A DNA stretch of 64,000 bases from an uncultured Sutterella sp. (GTDB lineage: Bacteria; Pseudomonadota; Gammaproteobacteria; Burkholderiales; Burkholderiaceae_F): assembly GCA_905197905.1 (NCBI GenBank), contig CAJKAP010000006.1:1-64000 (forward strand), in the 5' to 3' direction. The position numbers and the translations under genes are program-made. Positions 44,279-51,259 of this stretch are shown here, in pieces; position 1 is the stretch's first letter, and each line of letters begins with the position of its first letter. Under the pieces are notes generated by a model. It did no database searches and had not been told where the DNA came from. It saw only the letters and a list, made by a program, of their open reading frames with translations.

Positions 44279-45607
44279 ATGCTCGTTGATACGTTGATCG
44301 AAGCCCGTTGGGTTATTCCTATCGTCCCCAAGAACACAACCCTTGAAAACCAGACTGTGGCCGTTCATCAGGGACGTATTGTGGATCTTCTGCCCATTGA
44401 AGAGGCTCGTCAACGCTATCAAGCTAAAGAGACCGTGAGTCTACCCACAAGCGCTGTCATGCCTGGCTTCGTTAATCTCCATAGTCACGCTGCAATGAAC
44501 TTATTGCGCGGCCTAGGGCCCGATTTACCCCTCATGGATTGGCTTACGAAAGCCATTTGGCCCGTGGAAGGGAAATTGATGAGCCACGAATTTGTGCGCG
44601 ATGGTTCTTATATCGCTGGGGTAGAAATGGCACAAAGTGGAATCACTTGCACGTCTGACCATTATTTCTTCCCAGAAGCTGCTGCTGAAGGCTTACGAGA
44701 TGCTGGCCTTCGTTGTGCAGTCTCCGCATTTGTGATTGGCTTCCCAAGCGCTTGGGCAAAAAACGATGCCGAATATCTCAGCAAGAGTGAAGCGCTAATT
44801 GAATCCTTCAAAGGCAACGAGTTCGTCCGTACAACCATTGCCCCTCACGCTCCTTACACCGTGAGTGATGACAGTTTGCATCAATGCGCAGTGTTGAGCG
44901 AAAAGTACGATATTCCTATTCACATTCATCTCAACGAAACACAAACTGAAATTGAAGACTCTCTCAAAGAACACGGTATGCGTCCAACCGACCGCCTTGA
45001 CAAGTTAGGGCTCGTCAATGAACGATTAGTGGCAGTGCATAATGTGCACGCTTCGGAAAGCGAATTAAAGCGCTTAGCCGACGTTGGTGCATCAATGGCA
45101 CATTGCCCGTGCTCCAATTTAAAACTCGCTTCTGGCTTTGCCCCAGTAGCAAAAGCTCTCAATGCAGGGGTCAACCTTGGTATTGGTACGGACGGTGTAG
45201 CAAGTAACGACAAGCTGGATATGCTCGGCGAAACTCGTCTTGCTGCGATGCTCGCCAAAGCAGTTGTGAACGATACGACGAAAGCTACTGTGGCAGATAT
45301 GCTCGAGGCAGCGACTTTAGGGGGCGCTCGTGCACTTCAGTGGGACCATGAGATCGGATCTATTGAAAAAGGTAAGGCGGCAGACTTAATCGCAGTTAAC
45401 CTTGAAAGCGCCTACACGATCCCTGTTTCTGACCCAGCTACACAAATTTTATATTCAGCTGATAGAGAAAATATTACGCACACCTGGGTAAATGGTTGCT
45501 TAATAACAACGAAAGTTGCACAGAAAGAGGGTAAAAAGTTCGATTCTGATCAAAACTTAGTGGAATCTGTGAAATTAATTGCACTAAAATGGCAAAATAA
45601 GCAGTGA
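44279..45607 (+). CDS. MtaD/SsnA-type amidohydrolase
   Basis: The 442-residue metal hydrolase of the TRZ/ATZ group has NLHSHAAMN (metal), HIHLNET (metal His and catalytic Glu), HNVHAS and the GTDGVASN Asp. Close relatives are 5'-methylthioadenosine or S-adenosylhomocysteine deaminases (MtaD), and guanine-like deaminases are possible; the substrate needs testing. In related genomes the same gene often sits before ubiG-gph. Here ompA and gph follow and ubiG is missing. Confidence 0.83.
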   Translation: MLVDTLIEARWVIPIVPKNTTLENQTVAVHQGRIVDLLPIEEARQRYQAKETVSLPTSAVMPGFVNLHSHAAMNLLRGLGPDLPLMDWLTKAIWPVEGKLMSHEFVRDGSYIAGVEMAQSGITCTSDHYFFPEAAAEGLRDAGLRCAVSAFVIGFPSAWAKNDAEYLSKSEALIESFKGNEFVRTTIAPHAPYTVSDDSLHQCAVLSEKYDIPIHIHLNETQTEIEDSLKEHGMRPTDRLDKLGLVNERLVAVHNVHASESELKRLADVGASMAHCPCSNLKLASGFAPVAKALNAGVNLGIGTDGVASNDKLDMLGETRLAAMLAKAVVNDTTKATVADMLEAATLGGARALQWDHEIGSIEKGKAADLIAVNLESAYTIPVSDPATQILYSADRENITHTWVNGCLITTKVAQKEGKKFDSDQNLVESVKLIALKWQNKQ

Positions 45608-45746
45608 GATATTCATTGAGTTGCGTTATAGACTAGCGTAATCTGTCAGAATCTGCCAGAATGTGCATATCGTCGATCAATGAATATCGGATACAATACT
45701 GGCATCCCGCCCGCATTGTACTCAGTCAGCCTGTCTCCTATAGGAT

Positions 45747-45777
45747 TTGACTTATTGGTTGGCGGGCCTGCTGTTAA
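45747..45777 (+). promoter_or_regulatory. Candidate ompA promoter
   Basis: TTGACT (45747-45752) with TGTTAA (45772-45777) at 19 bases; spacing is long, so confidence is low. It leaves a leader of about 100 bases with a short CCTCA/TGAGG hairpin. Confidence 0.3.
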
Positions 45778-45884
45778 AGGTTAAACTGGATATTTGGATG
45801 CTGGCCTCAGTGTTAACGCTGATGAGGTCGGCGACAAATCGTCCATTCCGTTAAAGCTTCCTGTACTTTTTGAGGATAAAAACA

Positions 45885-46565
45885 ATGAAAACTTCTCTTA
45901 AGCTCGGTGGTCTTGTTGCTGCCATGATGCTGACGGTGTCGGGCGCTTCTTTCGCTGCCGACGCCACGAGTCCCTATGTTCACTCGACGGATGGTCAAAT
46001 CGTCAAGAACTCCACCGGTCTTTGCTGGCGCACTGGCTTCTGGACTCCTGCTCTCGCAGAAGCCCAGGGTCGTGATGGCGAAGGCTGTGCTTGCGATGCC
46101 GACATCCTCACCGCCGCTGTTTGCGCTCCGGCCCCTGCTGCTGCCCCGGCTCCTGCCGCTAAGGCTGCTGAAAAGGTGACGTTCGCCGCTGACACGCTCT
46201 TCAACTTCGACAAGGCTGATTTGAAGCCCGAAGGCAAGCGTGTTCTCGATGACCTCGTTGCCGCTCTCGCTGGCGTTGACGTTGAAGTCATCCTCTCTGC
46301 TGGTTACACCGACCGCATTGGTAAAGATGCCTACAACGAAAAGCTCTCCTTGCGTCGTGCCGAAGCTGTCAAGGCTTACCTCGTTTCGCAGGGTGTGGAT
46401 GCCAACTTGATCAAGACCGTTGGTTACGGTAAGGCTGATCCGGTCGTGGATTGCCCGAACCCCACCAAGAAGGGTCAGATTAAGAACTTCCGCGAACTCG
46501 TTCAGTGCCTCGCACCGAACCGTCGTGCTGTGGTTGAAGTGGTTGGCTCCCGTCCCGCCATGTAA
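45885..46565 (+). CDS. ompA: OmpA-family peptidoglycan-binding protein
   Basis: The 226-residue exported protein has a signal peptide (MKTSLKLGGLVAAMMLTVSGASFA), a small Cys-containing region (CWRTGFW...GCACDAD), an Ala/Pro linker and an OmpA C-terminal domain (LFNFDKADLKPEGKRVLDDL; LSLRRAEAVKAYLVSQGVD; NRRAVVEV). No beta-barrel is present, as in Bordetella-type OmpA homologues. TGAGGAT precedes the ATG at 45885. Codons are those of a highly expressed gene, and a strong terminator follows. Confidence 0.93.
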   Translation: MKTSLKLGGLVAAMMLTVSGASFAADATSPYVHSTDGQIVKNSTGLCWRTGFWTPALAEAQGRDGEGCACDADILTAAVCAPAPAAAPAPAAKAAEKVTFAADTLFNFDKADLKPEGKRVLDDLVAALAGVDVEVILSAGYTDRIGKDAYNEKLSLRRAEAVKAYLVSQGVDANLIKTVGYGKADPVVDCPNPTKKGQIKNFRELVQCLAPNRRAVVEVVGSRPAM

Positions 46566-46597
46566 TAGTATGAACGTTTGGTTCTAATACTATTTAA

Positions 46598-46636
46598 GCG
46601 AAAACCCTCGATCTCTCATCGAGGGTTTCGCATTTT
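46598..46636 (+). terminator. ompA terminator
   Basis: GCGAAA(A)CCCTCGA pairs with TCGAGGGTTTCGC, followed by ATTTTC. Confidence 0.85.
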
Positions 46637-46702
46637 CAAGACCGCTCTTTAAAAATTTTTCTCTAGACCTTCTTTTCCTAAAAAACCACTTTTTCCTACG
46701 CT

Positions 46703-47365
46703 ATGACCATCAAACTCTTTCTTTTTGATTTAGACGGCACTCTCATTGATACCGCGCCTACACTTGTAGCGGCGGCAAACCGTGTAATTGCAGAGGCTGG
46801 TGGTACTCCGCTACCATTGGAAATTTTACGTCCCCTCGTGAGTAAAGGTGCTCCTGGTTTATTAGGTAAGGGGCTTGGTCTCACAAAAGAGCACCCAGAT
46901 TTTCTCCATCTCCGCTCCCGGTTTTTGTCCTACTACGGTGAGGATATTTCAACTGGCACTGTCCCTTTCCCCGGCGTCCTTGAGATGATCGATGCTCTTC
47001 GCGCCTTAAACGTTTCTGTTGGGATTGTCACGAATAAGCCAGAAAGTTTGAGTCTTCAGTTACTTAAAGCACTCAACATTCGCAATCGCTTTGACATCGT
47101 TCTGGGGTTTGATTCGCCTGGTTGCGCGATGAAACCTAACCCCGCCTCTTTGCTTCAAGCACTTAAACTGATTGGTGTATCCCCTGAAGAAGCTCTTTAC
47201 GCGGGCGACGATGAACGTGATGTCTTAGCCGCTCATGCCGCTGGTATACAAGTCGCATCCGTGGCTTGGGGTTACAGCGATGGCAACATGTTGGGCTGGA
47301 AGGCAGACCGCCATGCGCAAGCTCCTTCAGACCTCGTCGACTGGGTGAAGCACTTGTTAGCTTAA
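46703..47365 (+). CDS. gph: Phosphoglycolate phosphatase (HAD family)
   Basis: Removes 2-phosphoglycolate. The 220-residue HAD protein has FDLDGTLIDT (nucleophile Asp in DLDGT), TNKPESLS with the motif-2 Thr, a motif-3 Lys at MKPNP and YAGDDERDV (motif 4). Located after ompA, where Betaproteobacteria usually have ompA-ubiG-gph. The Shine-Dalgarno is weak. Confidence 0.9.
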   Translation: MTIKLFLFDLDGTLIDTAPTLVAAANRVIAEAGGTPLPLEILRPLVSKGAPGLLGKGLGLTKEHPDFLHLRSRFLSYYGEDISTGTVPFPGVLEMIDALRALNVSVGIVTNKPESLSLQLLKALNIRNRFDIVLGFDSPGCAMKPNPASLLQALKLIGVSPEEALYAGDDERDVLAAHAAGIQVASVAWGYSDGNMLGWKADRHAQAPSDLVDWVKHLLA

Positions 47366-47372
47366 CTTCATG

Positions 47373-47414
47373 TGTCTAGACAAATGGTCCTTGAAGCGAC
47401 AATGCACCTAGACA
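47373..47414. promoter_or_regulatory. TGTCTAGACA palindrome and repeat
   Basis: A perfect 10-base palindrome TGTCTAGACA (47373-47382) with a second CTAGACA copy at 47408-47414, in the 105-base gap before the tandem-HTH gene. It may be a binding site, possibly for that protein itself; this is inference. Confidence 0.4.
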
Positions 47415-47437
47415 TCTGTTAGTTATTATTTTTCCCA

Positions 47438-47453
47438 CCCTTTGTCAAAAGGG
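47438..47453 (+). terminator. Weak gph terminator
   Basis: CCCTTT-GTCA-AAAGGG followed by CTTTTATCTGTTTTT. A short stem makes it uncertain. Confidence 0.45.
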
Positions 47454-47470
47454 CTTTTATCTGTTTTTCC

Positions 47471-48607
47471 ATGCCTTCTTTATTAGCAACACTAGACGTT
47501 AGTCAACTCGATGCCCTTCGTAGATTTGTTCATCATAAATGCTCTGAAGAGGTTGCAACATTTTGTATTGGGTGCACACGCAAAGAGTTATACCAATACC
47601 AAAAAGAATTCATCAGTGATCTGTCAAGATTTGGCCCCATTTATTTTGGGGCGAAAGATCTTAAGGAGCAAAAAAACAGACGTAAAGCCATAGTGCTAAA
47701 ACTCATTTTGCCTGGCGGTGAACTTTACGGTCTCTCTCGAAAAGAGCAACTAGTACGTTTAGAAAAAGATTTTGCCATCAAAATTACCTTGGCCATGTTA
47801 GATCAGTGGATGGCAGAGTTTCGCAAAAAAAACCGGAAATTGGCGAAAATCGTAGAGCAGCTTCGCCAACAAGAAAAGGATGACCTAAAAGAAAAAGTTT
47901 TAAGCCTCACCCTACCTGGCGGTGAGCTCTCTGAACTTACCCGCGAGGAACAAAAACAACGCTTGCAAGAAGACTTTGGCATTCAACGCTCTGCAGGCAC
48001 ATTGACCATTTGGACAGCGGACTTTTATAAAAAAAATCAAGACACTATACAAAGCCCCCAACAGCAAAGAGAAATGATGAAAGAGAAAGTTTTATCGCTT
48101 GTTATGGGAAGTGGAGAGCTGGCAAAAGTTCCTATGTCTTTGCAAATAGAACGTTTGAAAAAAGAGTTTGGGCTAAAAGTCCCACTCACAACCCTAAATC
48201 GATGGAAAGTCGAATATCGGAAGAAACATGAAGAAACAAGTGAGCGAAAAAAAGTCGAAGCCATGAAAGGGGCTATTTTGAAACTCATTCGACCTGGTGG
48301 AAAACTCGCCGATCTTGGGTTAAACACACAACTCAAGCGTTTGGAAGAAGACTTTGGTATAAAAATTGGACAAACTACACTAGCTCGTTGGAAAAAGAGA
48401 CACCACATTTCGTCCCAAAGGGAAAATTTTCACACCACGAAAAAGTTTGTGTTAGAGCTTGTCATGCCCAACGGTCCCCTTTTTGGGCTCAGTGGTTCTG
48501 AACAAATGCGGCGTCTGCAAAGAGACTACAGGATCAAAATTGGGCGATCTACATTTGAACGTTGGAAGAAAGCATACTTCAACCAGTCCGAAGAAAAGAA
48601 CAATTAA
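47471..48607 (+). CDS. Tandem helix-turn-helix repeat protein, unknown
   Basis: I do not recognise this 378-residue, strongly basic protein. It is built of five tandem modules starting near residues 72, 140, 204, 266 and 325 (period 68, 64, 62, 59). Each runs: KxxVLxLxxPGGEL, a Leu/Gln helix with QxxRLxxDFGIKI, a turn, and TTLxRWKxxY with an invariant Trp (113, 181, 245, 307, 365). A sixth, degenerate copy (GCTRKELYQYQKEF, Tyr for Trp) lies at 33-47. The last helix resembles the recognition helix of transposase HTHs (TLYRW). No catalytic, signal or membrane part is seen. There is no ribosome site before the ATG. It is the gene beside ssrA. Confidence 0.7.
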   Translation: MPSLLATLDVSQLDALRRFVHHKCSEEVATFCIGCTRKELYQYQKEFISDLSRFGPIYFGAKDLKEQKNRRKAIVLKLILPGGELYGLSRKEQLVRLEKDFAIKITLAMLDQWMAEFRKKNRKLAKIVEQLRQQEKDDLKEKVLSLTLPGGELSELTREEQKQRLQEDFGIQRSAGTLTIWTADFYKKNQDTIQSPQQQREMMKEKVLSLVMGSGELAKVPMSLQIERLKKEFGLKVPLTTLNRWKVEYRKKHEETSERKKVEAMKGAILKLIRPGGKLADLGLNTQLKRLEEDFGIKIGQTTLARWKKRHHISSQRENFHTTKKFVLELVMPNGPLFGLSGSEQMRRLQRDYRIKIGRSTFERWKKAYFNQSEEKNN

Positions 48608-48640
48608 ACTTCCATTTTTCTGCTATTCAAGAGCTTGAGA

Positions 48641-48683
48641 AGCACAGAACTTTTGACTAAAAACTCAAAAAATGTTCTGTGCT
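48641..48683. repeat. Inverted repeat at the ssrA promoter
   Basis: AGCACAGAAC (48641-48650) and GTTCTGTGCT (48674-48683), perfect 10-base arms, 23 bases apart. The right arm abuts and shares one base with the ssrA -10. It may end the upstream gene or bind a regulator. Confidence 0.6.
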
Positions 48684-48688
48684 ATAAT
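48680..48688 (+). promoter_or_regulatory. ssrA promoter (extended -10)
   Basis: TGCTATAAT gives a consensus TATAAT (48683-48688) with the TG extension, about 15 bases before the mature tmRNA 5' end. Confidence 0.7.
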
Positions 48689-48703
48689 TTCCTATCTTCA
48701 CAT

Positions 48704-49078
48704 GGGGGCGCCTTGGTTTCGACGGGGACGCGGACGCTGTGTGTTGCATGCCGAGGTCGCAAGACCCTCGTAAATCACTTGCAAAAAATACAAACGCCAA
48801 CAACAAGCGTTTCGCTCTCGCTGCCTAATATAGCGAGATGCCGCTCCTAGACTAACTCATCTAGGGGTCTGTTAATTCAGACCAGCGGTATCATCCTCGA
48901 GTTCAAGCCCCGTAGGTCTCTCTATCTCCTTGGGTCGCTGGAGACACGATAGATAAGCCCACACAGGCCCTCTTGCTGGGAATTGTAGGGGTCGAAAATC
49001 CAGAAAGCAAGCAAGCATGTGGACGATTCACCAGAAAAAGGTTTCCGGACGCGGGTTCAACTCCCGCCGCCTCCACCA
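48704..49078 (+). ncRNA. ssrA: tmRNA
   Basis: Rescues stalled ribosomes. The 5' end GGGGGCGCCTTGGTTTCGACGG and the 3' end with GGTTCAACTCCCGCC and CCACCA form the tRNA-Ala-like half. The tag frame at 48796-48828 reads ANNKRFALAA then TAA, matching the ANDERFALAA pattern of Betaproteobacteria. An in-frame GCA five codons earlier is a less likely resume codon. The length, 375, is usual. The gene is single-piece. Confidence 0.97.
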
Positions 49079-49087
49079 AAAATTTTG

Positions 49088-49122
49088 AAATCCCAGTGGT
49101 CTTGGACCGGCTGGGATTTTTT
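49088..49122 (+). terminator. ssrA terminator
   Basis: AAATCCCAG pairs with CTGGGATTT, with TTTTTT overlapping the stem end. Confidence 0.85.
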
Positions 49123-49268
49123 ATACGCTATTTCACCTAGCCGTCCCTTTTTCTTCCCTTATTTTTGATTTATCTCAATATTTTTTAAGCGACTTTTCTT
49201 TTTCTGAGTTACTATTGTTTTCCATTTCTCATTTTTTCTCGTATTTATCGAGAAGTGAAATGATCAAG

Positions 49269-49447
49269 TGACAGATAGAGGTTGCGATAAACCAATAGTA
49301 CGCTTACATGGGGGCACCCGAATATGTAAGCCGAAAGGGGTTCATCGCCGAAACCCTCTGCTCGGCAGAGTAGAGGAGTTGGGGACGACTACTAAGAGAG
49401 TCGTCACTCCCGGAAAAGCATCGTGTCTTTTTCGGAGGAGCTATCGA
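49269..49447 (+). promoter_or_regulatory. Lysine riboswitch (L box)
   Basis: Matches the lysine aptamer core: GATAGAGGTTGCGA near the 5' end, AGTA, then CCGAAAGGGG, the second CGCCGAA, CGTCACTCCCGG and GGAGGAGCTATC at the 3' end. P1 pairs GATAG (49274-49278) with CTATC (49441-49445). About 110 bases later comes the permease start. A weak hairpin AACATT/GGTGTT followed by six Ts (about 49451-49471) can serve as expression platform, so high lysine would stop transcription into lysP. Confidence 0.9.
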
Positions 49448-49450
49448 TAT

Positions 49451-49471
49451 CAACATTGGCCTGGTGTTTTT
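49451..49471 (+). terminator. Expression-platform terminator of the L box
   Basis: AACATT pairs with GGTGTT (two G-T pairs) and runs into TTTTTT. It follows the aptamer directly and precedes lysP by about 90 bases. Confidence 0.5.
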
Positions 49472-49559
49472 TCCTTTTCAAAACCGGTCAACTTGCCATC
49501 GAAAATCAGCTGCGTTTGTCAATTCTCAATACAACTTAAAATTGTTGGAGACAAACATC

Positions 49560-51014
49560 ATGACCGGTTCGGCCAATTCTAGTTTGCGAAGAAATCTACA
49601 AGCACGTCACCTCACCATGATTGCCATTGGTGGGTCTATTGGTACTGGGCTCTTCGTGGCCTCAGGTGCCACTATCTCTATGGCTGGTCCAGGCGGCGCC
49701 TTACTCGCCTACGGCATCATTGGGCTCATGGTCTACTTCTTGATGACCAGCCTTGGTGAACTTGCTGCTTTTATGCCTGAGTCTGGCTCGTTTGCCACTT
49801 ATGGCTCTCGTTATGTTGATCCTGCGTTGGGTTTTGCTCTCGGTTGGAACTATTGGTACAACTGGGCGATTACCATTGCAGTGGACTTGGTCGCAGCACA
49901 ACTTGTGATGAGTTGGTGGCTACCTGACGTGCCAGGTTGGATCTGGAGTACGATCTTCTTAGGCGCTCTGTTCCTTTTGAATTCCTTGTCCGTCAAAGTC
50001 TTTGGCGAAACCGAATACTGGTTTGCTCTCATCAAAGTATTAACCGTGATCGTGATGATCATCACGGGGCTTTTGATGATCATCGGCATTTTCAAAGATC
50101 AAACCCCTGTGGGTTGGGCCAACTGGGCCATTGGTGATGCGCCGTTCGTGGGCGGTTTCCCTGCCTTGATTGGTGTAGCACTTATCGTGGGGTTCTCTTT
50201 TCAAGGGACCGAATTGATCGGTATTGCCGCTGGCGAATCTCGTGACCCAGGGAAAACCATTCCACGCGCTGTGCGTCAGATTTTCTGGCGAATCCTGCTC
50301 TTCTACGTTCTCTCCATCTTTGTGATCGGCTTGATTATTCCTTACACCGATCCAAACTTGTTGAAGAACGACGTGACTGATATTAGCGTAAGCCCCTTCA
50401 CACTCCTCTTCCAGAAAGCTGGTTTGCTCTCTGCCGCCACATTGATGAACGCGGTGATTCTCACCTCTATTCTTTCGGCCGGTAACTCTGGGATGTACGC
50501 TTCAACACGTATGCTCTATACGCTCGCTTTGAACGGTCAGGCTCCGAGCTGTTTTGCCAAACTAACGAGCCAGGGCGTGCCTTTCAATGCCTTGCTTGCT
50601 ACAACCGCTATCGCTGCCTTGTGCTTCTTGACCTCCATGTTTGAAAACCAGGTCGTTTACCTCTGGCTCTTGAACACGTCTGGTATGTGTGGCTTTATCG
50701 CTTGGTTGGGTATCGCTGTGAGTCACTATCGCTTCCGCAAGGGCTACGTCTTGCAGGGCGGCGATCTCTCCAAACTACCCTATCGTTCGCCGTTCTTCCC
50801 GTATGGTCCACTCTTTGCTTTCGCGCTTTGTATGCTCATCATGCTCGGTCAGAACTACGAAGCCTTCATCGGTGGAGCGATTCAGTGGGAAAGCGTGATT
50901 GCAACCTACATCAGTATTCCTATTTTCTTAGCTGTCTGGCTCGGCTATCGCATTGTCCACAAGACGCACTTCGTTCGTTATGAAGACATGCAGTTCACCC
51001 CTCCTCAGCATTAA
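49560..51014 (+). CDS. lysP: Lysine-specific permease
   Basis: The 484-residue APC-family transporter has twelve predicted membrane segments; the family start is MIAIGGSIGTGLFVASG, with GFSFQGTELIGIAAGES later. It resembles LysP of E. coli, a proton/lysine symporter. The lysine riboswitch just upstream makes lysine the likely substrate. TTGGAG precedes the ATG at 49560. It is the only gene of its transcript, since a strong terminator follows. Confidence 0.9.
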   Translation: MTGSANSSLRRNLQARHLTMIAIGGSIGTGLFVASGATISMAGPGGALLAYGIIGLMVYFLMTSLGELAAFMPESGSFATYGSRYVDPALGFALGWNYWYNWAITIAVDLVAAQLVMSWWLPDVPGWIWSTIFLGALFLLNSLSVKVFGETEYWFALIKVLTVIVMIITGLLMIIGIFKDQTPVGWANWAIGDAPFVGGFPALIGVALIVGFSFQGTELIGIAAGESRDPGKTIPRAVRQIFWRILLFYVLSIFVIGLIIPYTDPNLLKNDVTDISVSPFTLLFQKAGLLSAATLMNAVILTSILSAGNSGMYASTRMLYTLALNGQAPSCFAKLTSQGVPFNALLATTAIAALCFLTSMFENQVVYLWLLNTSGMCGFIAWLGIAVSHYRFRKGYVLQGGDLSKLPYRSPFFPYGPLFAFALCMLIMLGQNYEAFIGGAIQWESVIATYISIPIFLAVWLGYRIVHKTHFVRYEDMQFTPPQH

Positions 51015-51037
51015 CAGTGCAAGGTAGCAACTAGTTG

Positions 51038-51074
51038 AGTAGCGTGAGAGCTTTTGCTCTCGCGCTACTTTATT
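51038..51074 (+). terminator. lysP terminator
   Basis: AGTAGCG(T)GAGAGC pairs with GCTCTCGCGCTACT, followed by TTATT. Confidence 0.85.
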
Positions 51075-51259
51075 ATCAATTCATTTCTCCCACCTTCCGC
51101 TTTCTTTTTTTCTTCTCTCAGCATCCTTTTGAAGGTTTTTTCTGCATTCTTTTCATATGAAAAACGCCAACGCCGTCAAAATGTGTAAAAATTAAAGCAA
51201 TACTGCTAAATGCATGAAATTGCTGGTGCTTCATGCAGGCCGATTCCTAGGATGATTGA

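Noticed and set aside
47366..49268. Integrated mobile element at ssrA
   Set aside because: No integrase, no phage or transposition gene, and no repeated ssrA 3' end was seen. Only the unknown HTH protein is present.
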